A stretch of DNA of 64,000 bases from Ptiloglossa arizonensis (Eukaryota > Arthropoda > Insecta > Hymenoptera > Colletidae), in the NCBI RefSeq assembly GCF_051014685.1, contig NW_027478894.1, forward strand, positions 186,001 to 250,000. The letters are read 5' to 3'. The position numbers and the translations under genes are program-made. The notes beneath the pieces are model-generated. The model was not told the origin of the DNA. It was given only the letters and a program-made list of their open reading frames with translations, and made no database searches. Of this stretch, positions 43,390 to 57,200 are shown one piece after another (position 1 is the first letter of the stretch; each line of letters opens with the position of its first letter).

Positions 43390-44690
43390 CGTTATACGTT
43401 ATACGTTATACGTTATACGTTATACGTTATACGTTATACGTTATACGTTATACGTTATACGTTATACGTTATACGTTATACGTTATACGTTATACGTTAT
43501 ACGTTATACGTTATACGTTATACGTTATACGTTATACGTTATACGTTATACGTTATACGTTATACGTTATACGTTATACGTTATACGTTATACGTTATAC
43601 GTTATACGTTATACGTTGTACGTTATACGTTGTACGTTATACGTTGTACGTTATACGTTGTACGTTATACGTTGTACGTTATACGTTGTACGTTATACGT
43701 TATACGTTGTTCGTTATACGTTATACGTTATACGTTATACGTTATACGTTATACGATATACGTTATACGTTATACGTTATACGTTATACGTTGTTCGTTA
43801 TACGTTATACGTTATACGTTATACGTTATTCGTTATACGTTATACGTTATACATTACATGTTATACGTTATACGTTATACGTTATACGTTATACGTTATA
43901 CGTTATACGTTATACGTTATACGTTATACGTTATACGTTATACGTTATACGTTATACGTTATACGTTATACGTTATACGTTATACGTTATACGTTATACG
44001 TTATACGTTATACGTTATACGTTATACGTTATACGTTATACGTTATACGTTATACGTTATACGTTATACGTTATACGTTGTACGTTATACGTTCTACGTT
44101 ATACGTTGTACGTTATACGTTGTACGTTATACGTTATACGTTGTTCGTTATACGTTATACGTTATACGTTATACGTTATACGTTATACGTTATACGTTAT
44201 ACGTTATACGTTATACGTTATACGTTATACGTTATACGTTATACGTTATACGTTATACGTTATACGTTATACGTTATACGTTATACGTTATACGTTATAC
44301 GTTATACGTTATACGTTATACGTTATACGTTATACGTTACACGTTCTACGTTATACGTTGTACGTTATACGTTGTACGTTATACGTTGTACGTTATACGT
44401 TGTACGTTATACGTTATACGTTGTTCGTTATACGTTATACGTTATACGTTATACGTTATACGTTACACGTTATACGTTATACGTTATACGTTATACGTTA
44501 TACGTTATACGTTATACGTTATACGTTATACGTTATACGTTATACGTTATACGTTATACGTTATACGTTATACGTTATACGTTATGCGTTATACGTCCTA
44601 CGATATTCGTTATACGTTATACGTTATTAGTTATACGTTATACGTTATACGTTATACGTCATGGGTTATACGTTATACGTTGTACGTTAT

Positions 44691-46169
44691 ACGTTATACG
44701 TTATACGTTATACGTTATACGTTATACGTTATACGTTATACGTTATACGTTATACGTTATACGTTATACGTTATACGTTATATGTTATACGTCATAAGTT
44801 ATACGTTATACGATATAACGTTATACGTTATACGTTATACGTTATACGTTATACGTTATACGTTATACGTTATACGTTATACGTTATACGTTATACGTTA
44901 TACGTTATACGTTATTCGTAATACGTTAAACGTGATACGTTATACGTTGTACGTTATACGTTATACGTTATACGTTATACGTTATACGTCATACGTTATA
45001 CGTTATTCGTAATACGTTATACGTGATTCGTTATACGTTGTAGGTTATACGTTATACGTTATACGTTATACGTCATACGTTATACGTTATTCGTAATACG
45101 TTATACGTGATACGTTATACGTTGTACGTTATACGTCATAAGTTATACGTTATACGTCATAGGTTATACGTTATACGTTATACATTATACGTTATACGTT
45201 ATACGTTATACGTTATACGTTATGCGTTATACGTTATACCTTATACGTTATACGTTATACGTTATACGTTATACGTTATAAGTTATACGTTATACGTCAT
45301 AGGTTATACGTTATACGTTATACGTTATACGTTATACGTTATACGTTATACGTTGTTCGTTATACGTTATTCGTTATACGTTATACGTTATACATTACAT
45401 GTTTTACGTTATACGTTATACGTTATACGTTATACGTTATACGTTATAAGTAATACGTTATACGTCATAGGTTATACGTTATACGTTATACATTATACGT
45501 TATACGTTATACGTTATACGTTATACGTTATGCGTTATACGTTATACGTTATACGTTATACGTTATACGTTATACGTTATACGTTATACGTTATACTTTA
45601 TACGTTATACGTTATACGTTATACGTTATACGTTATACGTTATACGTTATACGTTATACGTTATACGTTATACGATATACGTTACACGTTATACGTTATA
45701 CGTTATACGTTATACGTTATACGTCTTACGTTATACGTCATTCGTAATACGTTATACGTGATACGTTATACGTTGTACGTTATACGTTATACGTTATACG
45801 TTATACGTTATACGTTATACGTTATACGTTATACGTTATACGTTATACGTTGTACGTTATACGTTATACGTTATACGTTATACGTTATTCGTTATACGTT
45901 ATACGTTATACATTACATGTTTTACGTTATACGTTATACGTTATACGTTATACGTTATACGTTATATGTTATACGTTATACGTTATACGTTATACGTTAT
46001 ACGTCATACGTTATACGTTATTCGTAATACGTTATACGTGATACGTTATACGTTGTACGTTATACGTTATACGATATACGTTATACGTTATACGTTATAC
46101 GTTATACGTCATAGGTTATACGTTATACGTTATACATTATACGTTATACGTTATACGTTATACGTTATA
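44691..46169 (+). repeat. Block D1', left part
   Basis: Follows D1 with offset 13,169 bp: extra-A unit 44811, T4G+A7T 45022, CCTTATA 45239, W8 45449, CGTCTTA 45722. The presence of CCTTATA shows descent from D1, not D2. Confidence 0.8.
44811..44818 (+). other. Register break CGATATAA (+1), D1' copy
   Basis: Phase goes from 4 to 5 modulo 7, 13,169 bp after the D1 copy. Confidence 0.95.
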
Positions 46170-48990
46170 CGTTATGCGTTATACGTTATACGTTATACGT
46201 TATACGTTATACGTTATAAGTAATACGTTATACGTCATAGGTTATACGTTATACGTTATACATTATACGTTATACGTTATACGTTATACGTTATACGTTA
46301 TGCGTTATACGTTATACGTTATACGTTATACGTTATACGTTATACGTTATACGTTATACTTTATACGTTATACGTTATACGTTATACGTTGTACGTTATA
46401 CGTTATACGTTATACGTTATACGTTATTCGTTATACGTTATACATTACATGTTTTACGTTATACGTTATACGTTATACGTTATACGTTATACGTTATACG
46501 TTATACGTTATACGTTATACGTTATACGTTATACGTTATACGTTATACGTTATACGTTGTACGTTGTACGTTGTACGTTATACGTTATACGTTATACGTC
46601 ATACGTTATACGTTATTCGTAATACGTTATACGTGATACGTTATACGTTGTACGTTATACGTTATAAGTTATACGTTATACGTCATAGGTTATACGTTAT
46701 ACGTTATACATTATACGTTATACGTTATACGTTATACGTTATACGTTATGCGTTATACGTTATACGTTATACGTTATACGTTATACGTTATAAGTAATAC
46801 GTTATACGTCATAGGTTATACGTTATACGTTATACATTATACGTTATACGTTATACGTTATACGTTATACGTTATGCGTTATACGTTATACGTTATACGT
46901 TATACGTTATACGTTATACGTTATACGTTATACTTTATACGTTATACGTTATACGTTATACGTTATACGTTATACGTTATACGTTATACGTTATACGTTA
47001 TACGTTATACGATATACGTTACACGTTATACGTTATACGTTATACGTTATACGTTATACGTCATACGTTATACGTCATTCGTAATACGTTATACGTGATA
47101 CGTTATACGTTGTACGTTATACGTTATACGTTATACGTTATACGTTATACGTTATACGTTATACGTTATACGTTATACGTTGTACGTTATACGTTATACG
47201 TTATACGTTATACGTTATTCGTTATACGTTATACGTTATACATTACATGTTTTACGTTATACGTTATACGTTATACGTTATACGTTATACGTTATACGTT
47301 ATACGTTATACGTTATACGTTATACGTTATACGTTATACGTCATACGTTATACGTTATTCGTAATACGTTATACGTGATACGTTATACGTTGTACGTTAT
47401 ACGTTATACGATATACGTTATACGTTATACGTTATACGTCATACGTTATACGTCATTCGTAATACGTTATACGTGATACGTTATACGTTGTACGTTATAC
47501 GTTATACGTTATACGTTATACGTTATACGTTATACGTTGTACGTTATACGTTATACGTTATACGTTATACGTTATTCGTTATACGTTATACGTTATACAT
47601 TACGTGTTTTACGTTATACGTTATACGTTATACGTTATACGTTATACGTTATACGTTATACGTTATACGTTATACGTTGTACGTTATACGTTATACGTTG
47701 TACGTCATACGTTATACGTTATTCGTAATACGTTATACGTGATACGTTATACGTTGTACGTTATACGTTATACGTTATACGTCATACGTTATACGTTATT
47801 CGTAATACGTTATACGTGATACGTTATACGTTGTACGTTATACGTTATACGTTATACGTTATAAGTTATACGTTATACGTCATAGGTTATACGTTATACG
47901 TTATACATTATACGTTATACGTTATACGTTATACGTTATACGTTATGCGTTATACGTTATACGTTATACGTTATACGTTATACGTTATAAGTAATACGTT
48001 ATACGTCATAGGTTATACGTTATACGTTATACATTATACGTTATACGTTATACGTTATACGTTATACGTTATGCGTTATACGTTATACGTTATACGTTAT
48101 ACGTTATACGTTATACGTTATACGTTATACGTTATACTTTATACGTTATACGTTATACGTTATACGTTATACGTTATACGTTATACGTTATACGTTATAC
48201 GTTATACGTTATACGATATACGTTACACGTTATACGTTATACGTTATACGTTATACGTTATACGTCTTACGTTATACGTCATTCGTAATACGTTATACGT
48301 GATACGTTATACGTTGTACGTTATACGTTATACGTTATACGTTATACGTTATACGTTATACGTTATACGTTATACGTTATACGTTATACGTTGTACGTTA
48401 TACGTTATACGTTATACGTTATACGTTATTCGTTATACGTTATACGTTATACATTACATGTTTTACGTTATACGTTATACGTTATACGTTATACGTTATA
48501 CGTTATATGTTATACGTTATACGTTATACGTTATACGTTATACGTCATACGTTATACGTTATTCGTAATACGTTATACGTGATACGTTATACGTTGTACG
48601 TTATACGTTATACGATATACGTTATACGTTATACGTTATACGTTATACGTTATACGTTATACGTTGTACGTTGTACGTTGTACGTTATACGTTATACGTT
48701 ATACGTCATACGTTATACGTTATTCGTAATACGTTATACGTGATACGTTATACGTTGTACGTTATACGTTATACGTTATACGTTATAAGTTATACGTTAT
48801 ACGTCATAGGTTATACGTTATACGTTATACATTATACGTTATACGTTATACGTTATACGTTATACGTTATGCGTTATACGTTATACGTTATACGTTATAC
48901 GTTATACGTTATAAGTAATACGTTATACGTCATAGGTTATACGTTATACGTTATACATTATACGTTATACGTTATACGTTATACGTTATA
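46170..48990 (+). repeat. 2,821-bp tandem pair in D', first copy
   Basis: Matches D1 with offset 13,169 bp, and every landmark recurs 2,821 bp (403 heptamers) later: W8 46219 to 49040 and 46793 to 49614, CATTACG 47598 to 50419, CGTCTTA 48264 to 51085. The third A5G in the triplet at 46557 (G at 46573) is the D1 state. Boundaries are approximate because they fall in runs shared by neighbouring W8 clusters. Confidence 0.8.
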
Positions 48991-51811
48991 CGTTATGCGT
49001 TATACGTTATACGTTATACGTTATACGTTATACGTTATAAGTAATACGTTATACGTCATAGGTTATACGTTATACGTTATACATTATACGTTATACGTTA
49101 TACGTTATACGTTATACGTTATGCGTTATACGTTATACGTTATACGTTATACGTTATACGTTATACGTTATACGTTATACTTTATACGTTATACGTTATA
49201 CGTTATACGTTGTACGTTATACGTTATACGTTATACGTTATACGTTATTCGTTATACGTTATACATTACATGTTTTACGTTATACGTTATACGTTATACG
49301 TTATACGTTATACGTTATACGTTATACGTTATACGTTATACGTTATACGTTATACGTTATACGTTATACGTTATACGTTGTACGTTGTACGTTGTACGTT
49401 ATACGTTATACGTTATACGTCATACGTTATACGTTATTCGTAATACGTTATACGTGATACGTTATACGTTGTACGTTATACGTTATAAGTTATACGTTAT
49501 ACGTCATAGGTTATACGTTATACGTTATACATTATACGTTATACGTTATACGTTATACGTTATACGTTATGCGTTATACGTTATACGTTATACGTTATAC
49601 GTTATACGTTATAAGTAATACGTTATACGTCATAGGTTATACGTTATACGTTATACATTATACGTTATACGTTATACGTTATACGTTATACGTTATGCGT
49701 TATACGTTATACGTTATACGTTATACGTTATACGTTATACGTTATACGTTATACTTTATACGTTATACGTTATACGTTATACGTTATACGTTATACGTTA
49801 TACGTTATACGTTATACGTTATACGTTATACGATATACGTTACACGTTATACGTTATACGTTATACGTTATACGTTATACGTCATACGTTATACGTCATT
49901 CGTAATACGTTATACGTGATACGTTATACGTTATACGTTGTACGTTATACGTTATACGTTATACGTTATACGTTATACGTTATACGTTATACGTTATACG
50001 TTGTACGTTATACGTTATACGTTATACGTTATACGTTATTCGTTATACGTTATACGTTATACATTACATGTTTTACGTTATACGTTATACGTTATACGTT
50101 ATACGTTATACGTTATACGTTATACGTTATACGTTATACGTTATACGTTATACGTTATACGTCATACGTTATACGTTATTCGTAATACGTTATACGTGAT
50201 ACGTTATACGTTGTACGTTATACGTTATACGATATACGTTATACGTTATACGTTATACGTCATACGTTATACGTCATTCGTAATACGTTATACGTGATAC
50301 GTTATACGTTGTACGTTATACGTTATACGTTATACGTTATACGTTATACGTTATACGTTGTACGTTATACGTTATACGTTATACGTTATACGTTATTCGT
50401 TATACGTTATACGTTATACATTACGTGTTTTACGTTATACGTTATACGTTATACGTTATACGTTATACGTTATACGTTATACGTTATACGTTATACGTTG
50501 TACGTTATACGTTATACGTTGTACGTCATACGTTATACGTTATTCGTAATACGTTATACGTGATACGTTATACGTTGTACGTTATACGTTATACGTTATA
50601 CGTCATACGTTATACGTTATTCGTAATACGTTATACGTGATACGTTATACGTTGTACGTTATACGTTATACGTTATACGTTATAAGTTATACGTTATACG
50701 TCATAGGTTATACGTTATACGTTATACATTATACGTTATACGTTATACGTTATACGTTATACGTTATGCGTTATACGTTATACGTTATACGTTATACGTT
50801 ATACGTTATAAGTAATACGTTATACGTCATAGGTTATACGTTATACGTTATACATTATACGTTATACGTTATACGTTATACGTTATACGTTATGCGTTAT
50901 ACGTTATACGTTATACGTTATACGTTATACGTTATACGTTATACGTTATACGTTATACTTTATACGTTATACGTTATACGTTATACGTTATACGTTATAC
51001 GTTATACGTTATACGTTATACGTTATACGTTATACGATATACGTTACACGTTATACGTTATACGTTATACGTTATACGTTATACGTCTTACGTTATACGT
51101 CATTCGTAATACGTTATACGTGATACGTTATACGTTGTACGTTATACGTTATACGTTATACGTTATACGTTATACGTTATACGTTATACGTTATACGTTA
51201 TACGTTATACGTTGTACGTTATACGTTATACGTTATACGTTATACGTTATTCGTTATACGTTATACGTTATACATTACATGTTTTACGTTATACGTTATA
51301 CGTTATACGTTATACGTTATACGTTATATGTTATACGTTATACGTTATACGTTATACGTTATACGTCATACGTTATACGTTATTCGTAATACGTTATACG
51401 TGATACGTTATACGTTGTACGTTATACGTTATACGATATACGTTATACGTTATACGTTATACGTTATACGTTATACGTTATACGTTGTACGTTGTACGTT
51501 GTACGTTATACGTTATACGTTATACGTCATACGTTATACGTTATTCGTAATACGTTATACGTGATACGTTATACGTTGTACGTTATACGTTATACGTTAT
51601 ACGTTATAAGTTATACGTTATACGTCATAGGTTATACGTTATACGTTATACATTATACGTTATACGTTATACGTTATACGTTATACGTTATGCGTTATAC
51701 GTTATACGTTATACGTTATACGTTATACGTTATAAGTAATACGTTATACGTCATAGGTTATACGTTATACGTTATACATTATACGTTATACGTTATACGT
51801 TATACGTTATA
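48991..51811 (+). repeat. 2,821-bp tandem pair in D', second copy
   Basis: Second copy with G at 49394, again the D1 state. At the left junction two W8 clusters lie only 126 bp apart (48914 and 49040), a spacing not seen in D1 or D2, which marks the exchange point. Near 49916 one extra canonical unit stands between T4G and A5G; the first copy lacks it. Confidence 0.8.
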
Positions 51812-52119
51812 CGTTATGCGTTATACGTTATACTTTATACGTTATACGTTATACGTTATACGTTATACGTTATACGTTATACGTTATACGTTATACGTTA
51901 TACGTTATACGATATACGTTACACGTTATACGTTATACGTTATACGTTATACGTTATACGTCATACGTTATACGTCATTCGTAATACGTTATACGTGATA
52001 CGTTATACGTTGTACGTTATACGTTATACGTTATACGTTATACGTTATACGTTATACGTTATACGTTATACGTTATACGTTATACGTTATATGTTATACG
52101 TCATAAGTTATACGTTATA

Positions 52120-52127
52120 CGATATAA
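52120..52127 (+). other. Register break CGATATAA (+1), D2' copy
   Basis: Phase goes from 5 to 6 modulo 7, 15,990 bp after the D2 copy. Confidence 0.95.
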
Positions 52128-53401
52128 CGTTATACGTTATACGTTATACGTTATACGTTATACGTTATACGTTATACGTTATACGTTATACGTTATACGT
52201 TATACGTTATACGTTATACGTTATTCGTAATACGTTAAACGTGATACGTTATACGTTGTACGTTATACGTTATACGTTATACGTTATACGTTATACGTCA
52301 TACGTTATACGTTATTCGTAATACGTTATACGTGATTCGTTATACGTTGTAGGTTATACGTTATACGTTATACGTTATACGTCATACGTTATACGTTATT
52401 CGTAATACGTTATACGTGATACGTTATACGTTGTACGTTATACGTCATAAGTTATACGTTATACGTCATAGGTTATACGTTATACGTTATACATTATACG
52501 TTATACGTTATACGTTATACGTTATACGTTATGCGTTATACGTTATACGTTATACGTTATACGTTATACGTTATACGTTATACGTTATAAGTTATACGTT
52601 ATACGTCATAGGTTATACGTTATACGTTATACGTTATACGTTATACGTTATACGTTATACGTTGTTCGTTATACGTTATTCGTTATACGTTATACGTTAT
52701 ACATTACATGTTTTACGTTATACGTTATACGTTATACGTTATACGTTATACGTTATAAGTAATACGTTATACGTCATAGGTTATACGTTATACGTTATAC
52801 ATTATACGTTATACGTTATACGTTATACGTTATACGTTATGCGTTATACGTTATACGTTATACGTTATACGTTATACGTTATACGTTATACGTTATACGT
52901 TATACTTTATACGTTATACGTTATACGTTATACGTTATACGTTATACGTTATACGTTATACGTTATACGTTATACGTTATACGATATACGTTACACGTTA
53001 TACGTTATACGTTATACGTTATACGTTATACGTCTTACGTTATACGTCATTCGTAATACGTTATACGTGATACGTTATACGTTGTACGTTATACGTTATA
53101 CGTTATACGTTATACGTTATACGTTATACGTTATACGTTATACGTTATACGTTATACGTTGTACGTTATACGTTATACGTTATACGTTATACGTTATTCG
53201 TTATACGTTATACGTTATACATTACATGTTTTACGTTATACGTTATACGTTATACGTTATACGTTATACGTTATATGTTATACGTTATACGTTATACGTT
53301 ATACGTTATACGTCATACGTTATACGTTATTCGTAATACGTTATACGTGATACGTTATACGTTGTACGTTATACGTTATACGATATACGTTATACGTTAT
53401 A

Positions 53402-53417
53402 CGTTTATACGTTTATA
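53402..53417 (+). other. Two adjacent 8-bp units CGTTTATA (+1 each)
   Basis: Two neighbouring units each carry an extra T. The D2 counterpart near 37412 has normal 7-bp units, so this is private to D2' and younger than the 13.7-kb duplication (or was repaired in D2). The identical change in two adjacent units suggests one insertion followed by copying of the 8-bp unit. A homopolymer sequencing error is also possible, because both changes are TT to TTT. Confidence 0.9.
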
Positions 53418-54245
53418 CGTCATAGGTTATACGTTATACGTTATACATTATACGTTATACGTTATACGTTATACGTTATACGTTATGCGTTATACGTTAT
53501 ACGTTATACGTTATACGTTATACGTTATAAGTAATACGTTATACGTCATAGGTTATACGTTATACGTTATACATTATACGTTATACGTTATACGTTATAC
53601 GTTATACGTTATGCGTTATACGTTATACGTTATACGTTATACGTTATACGTTATACGTTATACGTTATACTTTATACGTTATACGTTATACGTTATACGT
53701 TGTACGTTATACGTTATACGTTATACGTTATACGTTATTCGTTATACGTTATACATTACATGTTTTACGTTATACGTTATACGTTATACGTTATACGTTA
53801 TACGTTATACGTTATACGTTATACGTTATACGTTATACGTTATACGTTATACGTTATACGTTATACGTTGTACGTTGTACGTTTTACGTTATACGTTATA
53901 CGTTATACGTCATACGTTATACGTTATTCGTAATACGTTATACGTGATACGTTATACGTTGTACGTTATACGTTATAAGTTATACGTTATACGTCATAGG
54001 TTATACGTTATACGTTATACATTATACGTTATACGTTATACGTTATACGTTATACGTTATGCGTTATACGTTATACGTTATACGTTATACGTTATACGTT
54101 ATAAGTAATACGTTATACGTCATAGGTTATACGTTATACGTTATACATTATACGTTATACGTTATACGTTATACGTTATACGTTATGCGTTATACGTTAT
54201 ACGTTATACGTTATACGTTATACGTTATACGTTATACGTTATACG

Positions 54246-57200
54246 TTATACGTTGTACGTTATACGTTATACGTTATACGTTATACGTTATTCGTTATAC
54301 GTTATACGTTATACATTACATGTTATACGTTATACGTTATACGTTATACGTTATACTTTATACGTTATACGTTATACGTTATACGTTATACGTTATACGT
54401 TGTTCGTTATACGTTATACGTTATACGTTATTCGTTATACGTTATACGTTATACGTTATACGTCATAAGTTATACGTTATACGTTATACGTTATACGTTA
54501 TACGTTATACGTTATACGTTATGCGTTATACGTCCTACGATATTCGTTATACGTTACGTTATAGTTATACGTTATTAGTTATACGTTATACGTTATACGT
54601 TATACGTCATAGGTTATACGTTATACGTTATGCGTTATACGTTATACGTTATACGTTATACGTTATACGTTATACGTTATACGTTATACGTTATACGTTA
54701 TACGTTATACGTTATACGTTATACGTTATACGTTATACGTTATACGTTATACGTTATACGTTATACGTTATACGTTATACGTTATACGTTATACGTTATA
54801 CGTTATACGTTATACGTTATACATTATACGTTATACGTTATACGTCATACGTTATACGTTATTCGTTATACGTTATACGTTATACGTTATACGTCATACG
54901 TTATACGTCATTCGTAATACGTTATACGTGATACATTATACGTTGTACGTTATACGTTATACGTTATACGTTATACGTTATACGTTATACGTTATACGTT
55001 ATACGTTATACGTTATACGTTATACGTTATACGTTATACGTTATACGTTATACGTTATACGTTATACGTTATACGTTATACGTTATACGTTATACGTTAT
55101 ACGTTATACGTTATACGTTATACGTTATACGTTATACGTTATACGTTATTCGTTATACGTTATACGTTATACATTACATGTTATACGTTATACGTTATAC
55201 GTTATACGTTATACGTTATACGTTATACGTTATACGTTATACGTTATACGTTATACGTTATACGTTATGCGTTATACGTTATGCGTTATACGTTATGCGT
55301 TATACGTCATGCGTTATACGTTATGCGTTATACGTTATACGTTATACGTTATACGTTATACGTGATACTTTCTACGTTGTACGTTATACGTTCTACGTTG
55401 TACGTTATACGTTATACGTTATACGTTATAAGTTATACGTTATACGTCATAGGTTATACGTTATACGTTATACGTTATACGTTATACGTTATACGTTATA
55501 CGTTATACGTTATACGTTATACGTTATGCGTTATACGTTATACGTTATACGTTATACATTACATGTTATACGTTATACGTTATACGTTATACGTTATACG
55601 TTATACGTTATACGTTATACGTTATACGTTATACGTTATACGTCATACGTTATACGTTATTCGTAATACGTTATACGTGATTCGTTATACGTTGTAGGTT
55701 ATACGTTATTCGTTATACGTTATACGTTATACGATATACGTTATACGTTATACGTTATACGTTATACGTTATACGTTATACGTTATACGTCATAAGTTAT
55801 ACGTTATACGTTATACGTTATACGTTATACGTTATACGTTATACGTTATACGTTATACGTTATACGTTATACGTTATACGTTATACGTTATACGTTATAC
55901 GTTATACGTTATTCGTTATACGTTATACGTTATACATTACATGTTATACGTTATACGTTATACGTTATACGTTATACGTTATACGTTATACGTTATACGT
56001 TATACGTTATACGTTATACGTTATACGTTATACGTTATACGTTATACGTTATACGTTATACGTTATACATTATACGTCATACGTTATACGTTATTCGTAA
56101 TACGTTATACGTGATACGTTATACGTTGTACGTTATACGTTATACGTTATACGTTATACGTTATACGTTATACGTTATACGTTATACGTTATACGTTATA
56201 CGTTATACGTTGTACGTTATACGTTATACGTTATACGTTATACGTTATTCGTTATACGTTATACGTTATACATTTCATGTTTTACGTTATACGTTATACG
56301 TTATACGTTATACGTTATACGTTATACGTCATACGTTATACGTTATTCGTAATACGTTATACGTGATACGTTATACGTTGTACGTTATACGTTATACGTT
56401 ATACGTTATACGTTATACGTTATACGTTATACGTTATACGTTATACGTTATACGTTGTACGTTGTACGTTTTACGTTATACGTTATACGTTATACGTTAT
56501 ACGTTATACGTTATACGTTATACCTTATACGTTATACGTTATGCGTTATACGTTATACGTTATACGTTATACGTCATACGTTATACGTTATACGTTATAC
56601 GTTATACATTATACGTTATACGATATACGTTATACGTTATGCGTTATGCGTTCTTCGATACACGTTATACGTAATTCGGTATGCGTTACACGTTATACGT
56701 TATACGTTATACGTTATACGTTATACGTTATACGTTATACGTTATACGTTATACGTTATACGTTATACGTTATACGTTATACGTTATACGTTATACGTTA
56801 TACGTTGTACGTTATACGTTGTACGTTGTACGTTGTACGTTATACGTTATACGTTATACGTTATACGTTATACGTTATACGTTATACGTTATACGTTATA
56901 CGTTATACGTTATACGTTATTCGTAATACGTTATACGTGATACGTTATACGTTATACGTTATACATTATACGTTATACGATATACGTTACATGTTATACG
57001 TTATACGTTATACGTTATACGTTATACGTTATACGTTATACGTTATACGTTATACGTTATACGTTATACGTTATACGTTATACGTTATACGTTATACGTT
57101 ATACGTTATACGTCATACGTTATACGTTATTCGTAATACGTTATACGTGATTCGTTATACGTTGTAGGTTATACGTTATTCGTTATACGTTATACGTTAT

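Larger units (their letters stand above)
40266..44690 (+). repeat. Block C' (second copy of the B end and block C)
   Basis: Repeats 26571 onward with offset 13,695 bp up to W4 (27665 to 41360) and 13,169 bp afterwards (28786 to 41955; 29500 to 42669). The 526-bp difference falls between the CTTTATA unit (27980; here 41682) and the A5G dimer run (28618; here 41787). C' has only canonical units there, while C has the A7G dimer run, a CGTTCTA/A5G run, W2 and the extra-A unit. From 41787 on, the two copies match closely, including the dimer runs at 41787, 42998, 43109, 43614, 44076 and 44342. Confidence 0.85.
51812..54245 (+). repeat. Block D2', left part only
   Basis: Follows 35822 onward with offset 15,990 bp (13,169 plus 2,821) and, after 53418, 15,992 bp. 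Holds the extra-A unit 52120, T4G+A7T 52331, CGTCTTA 53031 and W8 at 52758, 53530 and 54104. It carries the D2 states (canonical near 52548, T at 53884). At about 54245 it departs from D2 and joins A-type sequence, so the equivalent of 38250-40265 is missing. Confidence 0.8.

Noticed and set aside
26571..54245. The 13.7-kb duplication as an assembly artefact
   Set aside because: Not excluded, but the copies differ by a 526-bp block, a 2,821-bp amplification, single-base differences and private indels, which a plain assembly repeat would not show. Raw reads are needed to settle it.
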